NCBI GenBank assembly: GCA_018335855.1
Contig: JAGXRM010000007.1
Coordinates: forward strand, 1-64,000
DNA: 64,000 bases
Origin: Clostridiales bacterium
GTDB taxonomy: Bacteria; Bacillota; Dethiobacteria; Dethiobacterales; Dethiobacteraceae
Reading direction: 5' to 3'
How positions within the stretch are numbered: position 1 is the first letter of the stretch; the number at the start of each line of letters is the position of its first letter. The notes under the pieces are model-generated. The model did not search any database. It saw nothing but the letters and a program-made list of their open reading frames with translations, and was not told where the DNA came from. This document shows, piece by piece, positions 32,758 through 42,155 of the stretch. The translations under genes were made by a program, and so were the position numbers.

Positions 32758-35155
32758 CTCCCGATGCTGGCAGATTCAGCAGTTGGATCAAGAGGCAATT
32801 CGCCTGCTTTGTGATACACTGGGACTTCACCGCTTAACGGCGGCCGTTCTTGTTTCCCGCGGCCAGACGACGCCGGATGACGCCAAACTCTTTCTTGACG
32901 GCGGCCTGGCGGAACTGGCCGACCCTTTTTGTATGTCCGGCATAGATGAGGCGGTGCGCCGTTTAATGGATGCCGTTCATGGGCGGGAACGTGTGCTTAT
33001 CTACGGGGACTATGATGCTGACGGAGTGACATCCACCGCTCTTCTTAGTCTGGCTCTGCAAAGAATCGGCTTGCTGGTGGAATACTATATACCAAGCCGC
33101 CTGGATGACGGGTACGGCCTGCATATAGCACCTCTGGAGCGTTATGCTGCCGAAGGCGGTAAGCTGGTGGTCACTGTGGACTGCGGCATCAACTCTTTTG
33201 CGGAGATGCTCCAAGCGCAACAACTGGGCCTGGATTTAATTATCACCGACCACCATGAGTGTTTTGCCGGGGAGCGGCCGGCACTGGCCGTTCTTAACCC
33301 AAAGCAAATGCAATGTACATACCCCGAACGTAACTTAGCAGGTGTTGGTGTGGCCTGGACCCTGGTCAGAGCCCTGTATCAGAAACTGGATTTGCCCGTT
33401 GAAGAAAGCGCCGTTTTTCTTGATTTGGTAGCCGTCGGCACAATCGCCGACGTAGTTACGCTGCAGGGTGAAAACCGAATTCTGGTCCGGCTTGGCCTGG
33501 AAAGGTTGTGCAATTGCCCCTCACCGGGGCTACGGGCGCTCTCACGAAAATCCGGCCTGACAGATACCCGCCTGACGGCAACCCAGGTTGCGTTTACACT
33601 GGCACCCCGTCTGAACGCGCCCGGCAGGCTGGGAGATGCGTCTCCCGCAGTCGATATTCTCATGGCTAAAGATGAGGATGCTGAGCGGTTGGCTGTTTTG
33701 CTGGACGAACGGAACAATGAACGGCGACAGGTAGAACGGGTAATCCTGGAACAAGCCCGTTCCATGGCCAGGGAACGGGAGAATGATTCTGCCCTGGTGT
33801 TGTGGCAGGAAGGCTGGCACCCTGGGGTTGTGGGAATTGTTGCCGGCCGTCTCGCCAGAGAATATGATAAGCCCGCCGTTCTAATTGCTATAGACGGGGA
33901 AGAGGCTCATGGCTCGGCACGCTGTATCCCCGGTTATGACTTGGTCGCTGGCCTGTCCCAATGTGTTGATAATCTGCTTCGCTTCGGTGGCCATCCTGAG
34001 GCAGCGGGGTTTTCATTAAAAGCAAGCTGTCTTGACAGTTTCCGGGAAGTATTTTGCAGCGCTATGAAAGATATGGCACCGGAACAAACGGAGCTGTCCG
34101 CTGTGGCTGAAGTAGGACTGGATGAACTGTCCCTGGATTTAGTTGAGGAGCTTTCCCGCCTGCAACCTTTTGGTCAGGGTAATCCCGAGCCTGTTTTTGT
34201 GGCCAAGGGTTTGGATGTTGTTACTGCCCGACATGTCGGCAGCCGCAGTAATCATCTGCAACTAAAACTGAGAAAAAAGAGTAACCCCTTTTCTGCTATC
34301 TATTTTGGAGCCGGCGAAGTCTCTCCGCCGGCTAAAGGGGAACTGCTGGATATCGCTTTTATTGTACAGGAAAACTCCTGGCAGGGCCGTTCAACACTGT
34401 CATTGAATTTGCGGGGATTATCCTCTGCAGAATGTTTGGACGGGGATGCTAATCTTATTATGGACCGGCGTGGCCTGGATAAAAAGCAACCATTTTTACT
34501 GCAGCTGGCCACCCAGAGGCGGCTTGTGGTTTGGGTGAATACGAAGGCGGCTTTAGACTATTTGCGGGCACAATTGCCTGCTGAAGGTACAGTTATCACC
34601 CAGTTAGGCCGTGATATAGATGTGCAATCATGCGATGCCCTGGCTTTTTACCATCTCCCTTACGACCGGGGTTCCGTAGAACAGCTGCTTGCCCGATTGG
34701 AGTTTATGGAAGGTTCTAACGTCTACCTGTTGTACGGACAGGAAGAGCTTTTATTAAACGAGAGGGTTTTTGCTGCCAGTATCCCAAATGAAATAACATT
34801 GAAAAAGCTGGCTGCGTGTCTGGAAAAAGATCCCGACCTTGTTTTGACACCGGATGTAGCAAGACGTCATTTCCCTTACCCTGTTACACAGTACTTATTA
34901 AAGAGAGCAGCTACTGTTTTCAGGGAACTGGGGGGGATACGGTCTGCCGGCTGGGCCCAGTTGCTTGCCAGGCTGGATCAATCACAGTGCTATCTTGAAG
35001 GTTGTAAAAACCTTACAGATTTTCGAAACTACCAGTCATTTTGGTGGCAGGCAGCCGCGGATACACTAACGGAATATATTCTTAATCCCACAAGTTTTAC
35101 CCTGCCGGAGGGAGCATACGCCAATGAACTTGAACGGACTAAAAGAGCAAATTAA
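32747..35155 (+). CDS. recJ: Single-stranded-DNA-specific exonuclease RecJ
   Basis: The 802-residue 5'-3' exonuclease acts in recombination and mismatch repair. DHH-domain motifs are YGDYDADGVTSTALL (86-100), VTVDCGIN, ITDHHE, and DHHA1 motif GGHPEAAGFSL. The OB domain follows, then a C-terminal ~230-residue extra domain found in Firmicute RecJ proteins. The start is ATG 32747 with GGAGGAG ten bases before; a longer in-frame start would lie in lapA. The last 32 bases overlap relA. The apt gene that usually separates recJ and relA is absent. Confidence 0.95.
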   Translation: MGSNSRCWQIQQLDQEAIRLLCDTLGLHRLTAAVLVSRGQTTPDDAKLFLDGGLAELADPFCMSGIDEAVRRLMDAVHGRERVLIYGDYDADGVTSTALLSLALQRIGLLVEYYIPSRLDDGYGLHIAPLERYAAEGGKLVVTVDCGINSFAEMLQAQQLGLDLIITDHHECFAGERPALAVLNPKQMQCTYPERNLAGVGVAWTLVRALYQKLDLPVEESAVFLDLVAVGTIADVVTLQGENRILVRLGLERLCNCPSPGLRALSRKSGLTDTRLTATQVAFTLAPRLNAPGRLGDASPAVDILMAKDEDAERLAVLLDERNNERRQVERVILEQARSMARERENDSALVLWQEGWHPGVVGIVAGRLAREYDKPAVLIAIDGEEAHGSARCIPGYDLVAGLSQCVDNLLRFGGHPEAAGFSLKASCLDSFREVFCSAMKDMAPEQTELSAVAEVGLDELSLDLVEELSRLQPFGQGNPEPVFVAKGLDVVTARHVGSRSNHLQLKLRKKSNPFSAIYFGAGEVSPPAKGELLDIAFIVQENSWQGRSTLSLNLRGLSSAECLDGDANLIMDRRGLDKKQPFLLQLATQRRLVVWVNTKAALDYLRAQLPAEGTVITQLGRDIDVQSCDALAFYHLPYDRGSVEQLLARLEFMEGSNVYLLYGQEELLLNERVFAASIPNEITLKKLAACLEKDPDLVLTPDVARRHFPYPVTQYLLKRAATVFRELGGIRSAGWAQLLARLDQSQCYLEGCKNLTDFRNYQSFWWQAAADTLTEYILNPTSFTLPEGAYANELERTKRAN

Positions 35156-37280
35156 ATCATATTACCCGGTAGAGCCGGACTGGAGCCGCCTGGAAGCGGC
35201 CTATCGCTACGCAGTACAGGCACACCAGGGACAAAAGCGTTTCTCGGGGGAGCTATATATCACCCATCCCTTAGGGGTTGCCATTATCCTGGCTGAACTG
35301 GAAATGGATATGGATACCATCGTGTCCGGTTTACTTCATGATGTCGTGGAAGATACTGAGGTCACGCTGGTTAATATTGAAAAAGAATTTGGCAGTGATA
35401 TTGCCATGCTCGTCGACGGTGTCACAAAACTTTCTAAGTTGGAATATAAGTCAAAAGAGGAGCATCATGCGGAAAATTTACGCAAAATGTTCCTTGCCAT
35501 GGCCAAAGATATCCGGGTATTGCTAATCAAATTAGCCGACCGTACCCATAATATGCGTACGCTTAAATACCTCACATCTTTTAAACAGCAGGAAATTTCC
35601 CACGAAACCCTGGAAATTTATGCGCCACTGGCCCACCGGCTCGGCATTTATAAAATTAAATGGGAACTGGAAGATTTGGCGTTTCGCTATATGGAGCGTG
35701 ACCGCTATTACGCTTTGGTGGACAGGCTTGCAAAAAAGCGAAATGAACGGGAATCTTTTATCAGCCAGATTATTGAAATGTTGGAACCCAAGCTTGAAGA
35801 AGTTTCGATTCAGGCAAACATCACTGGCCGCCCTAAACATTTATACAGTATTTCGCAAAAGATGAAAGAACAAAATAAAGAGTTTCATGAAATTTATGAC
35901 TTGACGGCGATTCGAATTATTGTTGATTCTTTAAAAGACTGTTATGGCACACTGGGTATTGTGCACACTCTCTGGAAGCCGATTCCCGGTAAATTTAAGG
36001 ATTATATCGCCATGCCTAAACCGAACATGTACCAATCCCTGCACACATTGGTGATGGTGGGTAAAAATGAACTATTGGAAGTGCAAATTCGCACCTGGGA
36101 TATGCACAGAATCGCGGAATACGGGATTGCTGCCCACTGGCGCTATAAAGAAAAAGATCCCAGGCACGACGCCGATTTAGATGGAAAGTTGTCGTGGTTA
36201 CGGCAAATCATGGAACTGCAACATGATTCCAAAGATGCCCATGAATTTATGGAGAGTGTTAAAATCGACCTCTTTACCGATGAGGTGTTTGTTTTTACCC
36301 CTAAAGGTGACGTTATTGACCTGCCGGCGGGTTCTATTCCCCTTGACTTTGCCTATAAAATTCATACGGATATCGGACACCGTTGTATTGGCGCCCGGAT
36401 TAACGGCCGCCTTGTGCCGCTGGAATATGAGTTAAAGACCGGCGATATTGTGGATATCATGACCTCGAAGACGGGAACACCGAGCCGCGACTGGGTCAAC
36501 ATGGTCAAAAGTTCCGGTGCCAAAGCAAAGATTAGGGCCTGGTTTAAAAAGGAACGGCGCGATGAAAACTTGACTAAGGGCAAGGAACTTCTGGAGAAGG
36601 AACTGCGCAAACAGGAGTGTGAACTCAATCTTTACATGAAACCGGGGTTGCTCCACGAAGTTTGCAGAAAGTTCAATATTATGAGTGAGGAAGATCTCTT
36701 CGTTTCTATCGGGTTGGGCGGCATTTCTCCACAACAGGCCGTCACCCGGTTAAAAGAGGAGTATTATAAAAAGCACGGCAAACCCGAACCCGAACCGATT
36801 AAAGAGTTTAAACCACAAAAAGCAGTAAGCAAGACAGGGAAAGGGGTCAAAATCGAAGGTATCGATAACGTCCTGCTACGATTCGCTAAATGTTGCACCC
36901 CCGTTCCCGGTGATGATATTGTCGGAGTCGTCACCCGTGGCCGAGGCGTCTCCATCCATCGGGGAGACTGTCCCAATGTAATAAACAGAGGGGAAAAACA
37001 GCATCTGTTGGAAGCCCACTGGGAGGACTTCGGCGACGGTTCATATCCGGTGGAAGTGGAAATATCCGCAATGGACAGGCCACAAATCCTGATGGATGTG
37101 GTTAATGCAGTCTCAGAATGTAAGGTAAATATCACTGCACTTAACGGCAGAAGTACGAAAGACCGCCTGTCATTAATTCAGATGACTGTCATGGTTCACA
37201 ACCGAAACCATCTGGAGAGCGTCATTAACCGGGTAAATAAAGTCAAGGATGTGTTTAACGTTCACCGTATCAACGGTTAG
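35124..37280 (+). CDS. relA: (p)ppGpp synthetase/hydrolase
   Basis: The 718-residue bifunctional RSH protein makes and breaks the stringent-response alarmone. In order it has an HD hydrolase domain with [11 protein letters not shown] (about 70-80), a synthetase domain with [12 protein letters not shown] and [17 protein letters not shown] (about 250-310), a TGS domain ([19 protein letters not shown]), a zinc-finger region with [12 protein letters not shown], and a C-terminal ACT domain. The intact HD motif argues for hydrolase activity. GGAGGGAG inside recJ precedes the ATG. Confidence 0.97.
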   Translation: MNLNGLKEQIKSYYPVEPDWSRLEAAYRYAVQAHQGQKRFSGELYITHPLGVAIILAELEMDMDTIVSGLLHDVVEDTEVTLVNIEKEFGSDIAMLVDGVTKLSKLEYKSKEEHHAENLRKMFLAMAKDIRVLLIKLADRTHNMRTLKYLTSFKQQEISHETLEIYAPLAHRLGIYKIKWELEDLAFRYMERDRYYALVDRLAKKRNERESFISQIIEMLEPKLEEVSIQANITGRPKHLYSISQKMKEQNKEFHEIYDLTAIRIIVDSLKDCYGTLGIVHTLWKPIPGKFKDYIAMPKPNMYQSLHTLVMVGKNELLEVQIRTWDMHRIAEYGIAAHWRYKEKDPRHDADLDGKLSWLRQIMELQHDSKDAHEFMESVKIDLFTDEVFVFTPKGDVIDLPAGSIPLDFAYKIHTDIGHRCIGARINGRLVPLEYELKTGDIVDIMTSKTGTPSRDWVNMVKSSGAKAKIRAWFKKERRDENLTKGKELLEKELRKQECELNLYMKPGLLHEVCRKFNIMSEEDLFVSIGLGGISPQQAVTRLKEEYYKKHGKPEPEPIKEFKPQKAVSKTGKGVKIEGIDNVLLRFAKCCTPVPGDDIVGVVTRGRGVSIHRGDCPNVINRGEKQHLLEAHWEDFGDGSYPVEVEISAMDRPQILMDVVNAVSECKVNITALNGRSTKDRLSLIQMTVMVHNRNHLESVINRVNKVKDVFNVHRING

Positions 37281-37294
37281 CAGGGAGGATCGCC

Positions 37295-37738
37295 ATGCGT
37301 GCATTACTACAACGGGTCCGTTGTGCTAAAGTGGAAACGGCAGGTAGGGTAATCGGTGAAATTGGTCCCGGGCTACTTATTCTCCTTGGTATCCGGTCTG
37401 AGGACACGGATGATGACATTACGTACCTGGTCAATAAAATAGCCCATCTGCGCATTTTCGAAGATAATCACGGTAAAATTAATCTCTCTCTCCTTGAAAC
37501 TGCAGGGGAGGCGCTCATTGTATCTCAGTTTACGTTATATGCCGATACGCGCAAAGGACGTCGGCCCGGCTTTAGCGACGCGGCCCCGCCGGATGTGGCA
37601 GAGCCGCTTTACAACCGTTTTTGTCAGGCCATGGCCGATTTAGACGTGTCGGTGGCAACCGGACGCTTCGGCGCCATGATGGATATTACTCTAATAAATC
37701 AGGGCCCGGTAACGATACTCCTTGAAAGTGAAAAATAA
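37295..37738 (+). CDS. dtd: D-aminoacyl-tRNA deacylase
   Basis: The 147-residue enzyme removes D-amino acids wrongly attached to tRNA. The signatures [13 protein letters not shown] at the N-terminus, [20 protein letters not shown] (about 77-96, with the SQFTLY motif) and the C-terminal NQGPVTI (GP cis-Pro motif) are intact. AGGGAGGATC precedes the ATG, 14 bases after relA. Its stop lies within the terminator shared with the amidase. Confidence 0.96.
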   Translation: MRALLQRVRCAKVETAGRVIGEIGPGLLILLGIRSEDTDDDITYLVNKIAHLRIFEDNHGKINLSLLETAGEALIVSQFTLYADTRKGRRPGFSDAAPPDVAEPLYNRFCQAMADLDVSVATGRFGAMMDITLINQGPVTILLESEK

Positions 37739-37765
37739 GACCGCGTGCTCTCGAGCCCGCGGTCT
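37738..37765. terminator. Terminator between dtd and the amidase gene
   Basis: AGACCGCG (37738-37745) pairs with CGCGGTCT (37758-37765). On the minus strand it is followed by TTATTTTT, so it works best for the amidase gene. Confidence 0.75.
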
Positions 37766-37770
37766 GTGAT

Positions 37771-39402
37771 TTAAAACTGGAAAAATTTTTCGAGGCCGCG
37801 GAAAATGGCTTCCGCTGCATCTTCCCGGAACTTGTCCGTTTTCATCAGCGACTCATCGTAGCGATTGGAGAGGAACGCTAATTCCACCAGGGAAGCCGGC
37901 ATGGTCGTCTCACGGATTACGTGGAAGTTGCCATGCTTCACTCCAATATCACGCAAGCCAAATGCTTTTACCATTTCATTTTGCAGATGTGCAGCCAGGT
38001 AATAAGACTCCATATCGTTGACCCTGCCACGGTAGTAGTACGATTCAGTGCCGGATATATCGCGGTTGGGATGGGCATTAGCATGAATGCTGACAAACGC
38101 GTGAGCATTGCTCGCTTGGGCAATTTCCACCCGTGAGGCCAGGAAAACGGTAGAATCATTGTCCCGGGTCATAACTACAGTAGCACCGGCACGGCGAAGC
38201 TTTTCGGCCACTCTCAGGGAGACGTCTAAAACAACTTCTTTTTCATACAAGCCGGTTACGCCGATTGCACCGGGATTCGTCCCGCCGTGGCCGGGATCAA
38301 TAACAATAATCTTGCCGATAACGGAGGAAGGGCCACTAGGGCGGTATACATCATCGGTGACAGTTCCCCCGGGTGATGGGGTAACGTCCCGTGTGGATAC
38401 GGAAACAAGCCAACCGGCAACCCAGGCTGTTTCGCCGGTAAGAAGGCGAACCTGAAGCCAATCTCCCTGCTCGCCAAGTACCTGAACCGTTGAGCCCATG
38501 GGCAACAGGGCAAGCCGTGATGCATCAGTGTTTGGGGCGCTGCGGGCATTCAATGCACTGACGGTTACTGTAGCCAGTTTTTGCTGTACTGATGGTAGAG
38601 GACTCGGTGTGGTCTGGCTGGGAGTCTGCGGCGTCAGCGGTGTTGGTACGGTATTTTGTGGTACTGTTGTATATTCTTTGAATATCCATCCTGTTTCCCC
38701 GGTTTGCAGGCGAACCTGAAGCCAATCGCCTTGCTCCTTAAGAACGGTCATAATTGTGTTTTGAGATACGGTAGCTATTCTTTGATATGTAGTGCCGGGG
38801 CCGGTTCGGACATTTAAGGCGGAGACGCTGACCATGGCTACCGTTTCCGGATTTGCCGGAGTGGTCGGTGTATTTGATACCGGGGCTTGTCCACCACTGG
38901 TGGCTACTTGAGTCACCTGGGCATACTGACCGATTATCCAACCGGTCTGACCGCTGGCAAGACGTACCTGCAGCCAGTCCCCCTGCTGTTTGATTACAGG
39001 AACTACTGTGCCGACTGTTATGGTAGTTAGCCGGCTGTAAGATGTGCCGGGACCGGAGCGGACATTGAGCACGCTGACGGTTACTTTTGCCTGCAACGAC
39101 GGTTGCTGCACTACGGTAGCAGCAGTTTTTACGGTAATGTAGTTTGCAGATACCCAACCGCTACCTCCATTGCCGAGGGAGACTTGCACCCAGCCGGGTT
39201 GTTCGCCCATCACTGGCAGAATCTGTCCTCTGGTGACTTGGCTGGTTCGGGTGTGTTGCAGGCCGGGACCGGACCGGACGTTTAGTACACTGACGTCAAC
39301 GGTGGCCGTTTTAACGCTATTGGCGCCGACCGGGATGCTTGTCCCGAAAACGAGGGTGAAAAGGAGAAGGAGAAAGAGAAGAAAGGCAACATTTTTTTTC
39401 AA
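37771..39402 (-). CDS. N-acetylmuramoyl-L-alanine amidase with four SH3b domains
   Basis: The 543-residue exported wall hydrolase cuts the bond between N-acetylmuramic acid and L-alanine. Signal peptide 1-27, four bacterial SH3 domains (about 34-92, 106-165, 190-245, 278-335; each starts VLNVRSGPG-like) separated by Pro/Thr linkers, and an Amidase_3 domain (~364-540). Zinc ligands are in VIDPGHGG (His372), EKEVVLD (Glu387) and VSIHANAH; catalytic Glu is in SLVELAFLSN. The start is TTG 39402 behind GAAGGGGTGA. In Bacillus the homologue lies in the same place but reads along with dtd and hisS; here it is inverted. Confidence 0.95.
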   Translation of the reverse strand: MKKNVAFLLFLLLLFTLVFGTSIPVGANSVKTATVDVSVLNVRSGPGLQHTRTSQVTRGQILPVMGEQPGWVQVSLGNGGSGWVSANYITVKTAATVVQQPSLQAKVTVSVLNVRSGPGTSYSRLTTITVGTVVPVIKQQGDWLQVRLASGQTGWIIGQYAQVTQVATSGGQAPVSNTPTTPANPETVAMVSVSALNVRTGPGTTYQRIATVSQNTIMTVLKEQGDWLQVRLQTGETGWIFKEYTTVPQNTVPTPLTPQTPSQTTPSPLPSVQQKLATVTVSALNARSAPNTDASRLALLPMGSTVQVLGEQGDWLQVRLLTGETAWVAGWLVSVSTRDVTPSPGGTVTDDVYRPSGPSSVIGKIIVIDPGHGGTNPGAIGVTGLYEKEVVLDVSLRVAEKLRRAGATVVMTRDNDSTVFLASRVEIAQASNAHAFVSIHANAHPNRDISGTESYYYRGRVNDMESYYLAAHLQNEMVKAFGLRDIGVKHGNFHVIRETTMPASLVELAFLSNRYDESLMKTDKFREDAAEAIFRGLEKFFQF

Positions 39403-39562
39403 TAAGATTCACCCCTTCTGACGAATATTAGATTACCTGGAAGGTATTCCCCTACATTCTAACATAAAACGCCAAATGTGACTATGGGAAATTTTTCCCA
39501 CTTTGTTATAGGACTGGAAGGCAGTAAAAAAGCCATAAGTTAAACTTTCAGTTTCGGCACAG

Positions 39563-39631
39563 GGGGTCAGGTTTAACAATTGATATTCCTAACCCCTGGC
39601 TTTTGCTAAATCAATTGTTAAGCCTGACCCC
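39563..39631. repeat. Full GGGGTCAGG palindromic repeat
   Basis: Bases 39563-39584 (beginning GGGGTCAGGTTTAACA) and 39610-39631 (ending TTAAGCCTGACCCC) form a 22-bp inverted repeat with one T/C difference and a 25-base loop. Partial copies lie at 24038, 42431 and 42931. It could also stop transcription from either side. It occupies the gap between the divergent amidase and sulfite reductase genes, just upstream of the latter's promoter. The remaining 39403-39562 shows nothing else. Confidence 0.85.
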
Positions 39632-39649
39632 ACAAAGCGTCTTTTTTTG

Positions 39650-39678
39650 TTGACAGCATAAAGGCCTTCACTTATAAT
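39650..39678 (+). promoter_or_regulatory. Consensus promoter of the sulfur module
   Basis: TTGACA (39650-39655), 17 bases, TATAAT (39673-39678): a perfect sigma-A match. Transcription would begin near 39685, leaving a leader of about 140 bases. Confidence 0.92.
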
Positions 39679-39692
39679 GGTGTTAAATGCAT

Positions 39693-39804
39693 ACTATTCC
39701 TATGTATGTTGAGGGAATAGTTAAATTGCCTTCTCTTTGCAGGAAGGCTTTAACAATCCTGCGTATAATTATATACTGTGGCAGCAGATAAACTGTCTCT
39801 GCCA
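39693..39804 (+). promoter_or_regulatory. Structured leader of the sulfite reductase operon
   Basis: Three hairpins can form one after another: ACTATTCC/GGAATAGT (39693-39700 with 39714-39721), GCCTTC/GAAGGC extended by TTAAA/TTTAA (39721-39733 with 39743-39753), and TGGCAG/CTGCCA (39779-39784 with 39799-39804), the last ending six bases before GGAGGA. No T-run follows any of them, so control of translation is more likely than attenuation, if it regulates at all. It does not match the SAM-I, T-box or cobalamin leaders I know. Confidence 0.45.
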
Positions 39805-39823
39805 GCTTAAGGAGGAATAACGA

Positions 39824-40690
39824 ATGGAGCTAAATTTTGCAGAATTGAAAAAAGGCGGTTTTATGAAGCACGTTCAAAAAGATTATTTTGCCGTACGCCT
39901 GCGTGTGGCAGGGGGCAACCTGTCGCTGGAGCAACTGAAAATCATTCAGGGTGTGGCTGAAAAATATGGACAGGGGTATGTTCATCTGACAACACGTCAG
40001 GGCATGGAAATTCCTTTCATTCACTTTAAGGATATTGAAAACGTCCGTAGAGAGCTTATAGATGGCGGGGTGAATTTAGGCGTTTGCGGGGGGACGGTGC
40101 GCGGTGTAATGGCATGTCACGGTACTGCCATGTGCCCCCACGGCCTGATTGATGCTAAAGCTCTATCCCGGGAGATTGACGCTGCGTATTTTGCAGCTCC
40201 GGTTCCGGGCAAGTTTAAGATAGCTGTAACCGGATGTCCCCGCAGTTGTGCAAAACCCCAGGAGAACGACTTTGGTTTTGAAGGTGCAGTTGTTCCGGAA
40301 TTTCACCAGCATGATTGTATTGGCTGCGGCGTATGTGCCGAAGTTTGTCCGGCCGATGCCATCGAAATGCGTGACAATGTACCGGAGATAGACAGAAGTA
40401 AATGCACCAATTGCGGCGACTGTGTGGCCTCGTGCCCGACGGCGGCCTGGCAGGCCGGGGAGCGCGGTGTTAAAGTCTGGGCAGGCGGCCGCATTGGCCG
40501 CAACCCGAAACTTGGCGAAGTTGTTATCGATTTCTTGCCTGTCCATAAAATCCCTCGCGTCATTGAAGCCAGCCTGGAATTTTTTCGGGAACATGGAAAG
40601 ACAAAGGAACGCTTTGGCAAGGTCATTGAAAGAATCGGTATCGATCGTTATAAGGAGGTATTGGAACATGCAGCTCAAGGAGACTCTTAA
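39824..40690 (+). CDS. Small siroheme sulfite reductase-like protein with two [4Fe-4S] clusters
   Basis: The 288-residue protein has an N-terminal NIR/SIR ferredoxin-like half domain with LTTRQGMEIPFIH (55-67). The siroheme/[4Fe-4S] cysteines are C98 and C104 (CHGTAMC) and C138 and C142 (CPRSC). A 2x[4Fe-4S] ferredoxin domain follows (C165/168/171/175 and C194/197/200/204). This is the AsrC/low-molecular-weight sulfite reductase plan, shorter than DsrAB or CysI. It should reduce sulfite to sulfide. AAGGAGGAATAACG precedes the ATG. The following carrier genes suggest that the sulfide is handed to a protein thiocarboxylate; this is inferred from context. Confidence 0.9.
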   Translation: MELNFAELKKGGFMKHVQKDYFAVRLRVAGGNLSLEQLKIIQGVAEKYGQGYVHLTTRQGMEIPFIHFKDIENVRRELIDGGVNLGVCGGTVRGVMACHGTAMCPHGLIDAKALSREIDAAYFAAPVPGKFKIAVTGCPRSCAKPQENDFGFEGAVVPEFHQHDCIGCGVCAEVCPADAIEMRDNVPEIDRSKCTNCGDCVASCPTAAWQAGERGVKVWAGGRIGRNPKLGEVVIDFLPVHKIPRVIEASLEFFREHGKTKERFGKVIERIGIDRYKEVLEHAAQGDS

Positions 40691-40910
40691 TATTACCGGG
40701 GATGCCTGTCCCATGACATTTGTGAGAACAAAGCTGGCGTTAGAGCCGCTAACCCGTGGAGATATCCTGGAAGTGGTGCTAAACGGCGGTGAAGCGGTGA
40801 AGAATGTGCCGCGCAGTGTGCGGGGCGAGGGACACAAAGTCCTTTTCCTTGAAAAGCAGGATGACGGCACGTACCGGATGCTGGTGGAAAAAGAGGGCGG
40901 CCATGAGTGA
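40668..40910 (+). CDS. tusA: TusA-family sulfur carrier (copy 1)
   Basis: The 80-residue protein has the TusA core NITGDACPMTFVRTKLALEPL with the persulfide-bearing Cys in the CPM motif (residue 14), followed by the usual beta-alpha-beta-beta fold ending in MLVEKE. TusA proteins carry sulfane sulfur between enzymes. The ATG at 40668 behind TAAGGAGG overlaps the sulfite reductase gene by 23 bases; the end overlaps the peptidase gene by eight. It is nearly half identical to the copy at 42677. Confidence 0.93.
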   Translation: MQLKETLNITGDACPMTFVRTKLALEPLTRGDILEVVLNGGEAVKNVPRSVRGEGHKVLFLEKQDDGTYRMLVEKEGGHE

Positions 40911-41334
40911 GGCGTATCTCTTGGCGGAACCGCTGTATCGGATTATGCTGGAGCAATGCCGGGAAAAGGCGCCTGTGGAAGCCTGCGGATTGTTGGGCGG
41001 TCCCGGACCAGACAAGGGGGCCCGTATCTTTCCTCTGGAGAACCTGGATAACTGTGCCGAATCTTATCGTATGTCCCCCCAGGACATACTAAGTACGATG
41101 AGGCAACTCGACGAAGAAAATATGGAACTCAACGCTATTTATCACTCCCATCCTGCGACCCAGGCATACCCCTCGGGTGTGGATACGGCCAAAGCCTATA
41201 TGGATGTGGTGTATCTCATCCTTTCCCTCCGTGACAAGGAACCGGTTTTGCGCGGATTCCGGATTCACGAAGGGGAGATACGTGAGGTTACGGTGACAAT
41301 TACTACCGGGGATGGTGAAGTTAATGTTAACTAA
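40903..41334 (+). CDS. JAMM/MPN+ metallopeptidase (Mec+/HcyD-like)
   Basis: The 143-residue zinc peptidase has the complete JAMM motif: Glu26 (EACGLLGG), His81 and His83 (YHSHP), Ser91 and Asp94 (PSGVD). Prokaryotic members next to ThiS/MoaD-like carriers (QbsD, HcyD, Mec+) cut off residues after the carrier's Gly-Gly or release an amino acid added to it. In this operon the carrier at 42156 does have a 21-residue extension after Gly-Gly, a natural substrate. The start at 40903 overlaps tusA. Confidence 0.92.
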   Translation: MSEAYLLAEPLYRIMLEQCREKAPVEACGLLGGPGPDKGARIFPLENLDNCAESYRMSPQDILSTMRQLDEENMELNAIYHSHPATQAYPSGVDTAKAYMDVVYLILSLRDKEPVLRGFRIHEGEIREVTVTITTGDGEVNVN

Positions 41335-42154
41335 TGACCAAATTATCCGTTACAGCAGGCATATATTACTGCCGGAAATGGGCGGGAAGGGACAGGAAAA
41401 ACTTTTAAGCAGTAAGGTGCTGTTAATTGGCGCCGGGGGTCTGGGTTCACCGGTGGCGCTTTATCTGGCTGCAGCCGGAGTGGGAACATTGGGTATCGTT
41501 GACGGGGATCATGTTGATCTAAGCAACCTGCAGCGTCAGGTTATTCATGCCACCCCTGATATCGGCAGGCTGAAAGTAGATTCAGCACGGGAAACAATAG
41601 CACAAATTAATCCGGATGTCCGCGTTGTCACCTATCCTGAATATATAACGGCTACGAATATTGGTGGTATACTCTCCGAATATGATCTGGTGGTCGACGG
41701 GTGTGACAATTTTGCCACACGCTACTTAGTCAGCGATGCGGCGGTAATTTATAAAAAACCGTATGTCTACGGCAGTATTTTGCGCCTTGACGGGCAAGCC
41801 GCCGTTTTTAACCCTCCCCAGGGGCCATGCTACCGCTGTATCTTTCCTGAAGCGCCGCCTCCGGGAGCTGTGCCCAGTTGTCAGGAAGCCGGCGTTTTAG
41901 GTGTGCTGCCGGGCTTGCTTGGTGTTATCCAGGCAACGGAGGCACTGAAGATGCTACTTGGAATTGGTGAGCCGCTCATCGGACGGCTGCTGCTGGTAGA
42001 TGCTCTCTACATGGAATTCACGGAAGCCAAAGTGGCTCGTAATAAAAACTGCCCGGTGTGTGGTGAAAATCCCACCATTACCGAATTGCGGGATGAAAAC
42101 TATAGGCAGGAAACATGCAATACTGAATTGGATGAGACTGAGGAGGAGAAATAA
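41324..42154 (+). CDS. E1-like sulfur-carrier adenylyltransferase (ThiF/MoeB/HesA family)
   Basis: The 276-residue enzyme activates the C-terminal glycine of a ubiquitin-like sulfur carrier with ATP. The nucleotide loop is GAGGLGSP (36-43); arginine and Asp residues lie in DLSNLQRQV (65-73); DGCDNFATRYL (125-135) is typical. Zinc cysteines are C169/C172 and C243/C246; the cysteine region SCQEAGVLG is at 185-193. There is no rhodanese domain, so sulfur must come from a separate donor such as TusA. ATG 41324 is chosen; a GTG at 41312 is possible. It overlaps the peptidase gene by 11 bases and the carrier gene begins one base after its stop. Confidence 0.92.
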   Translation: MLTNDQIIRYSRHILLPEMGGKGQEKLLSSKVLLIGAGGLGSPVALYLAAAGVGTLGIVDGDHVDLSNLQRQVIHATPDIGRLKVDSARETIAQINPDVRVVTYPEYITATNIGGILSEYDLVVDGCDNFATRYLVSDAAVIYKKPYVYGSILRLDGQAAVFNPPQGPCYRCIFPEAPPPGAVPSCQEAGVLGVLPGLLGVIQATEALKMLLGIGEPLIGRLLLVDALYMEFTEAKVARNKNCPVCGENPTITELRDENYRQETCNTELDETEEEK

Positions 42155-42155
42155 T

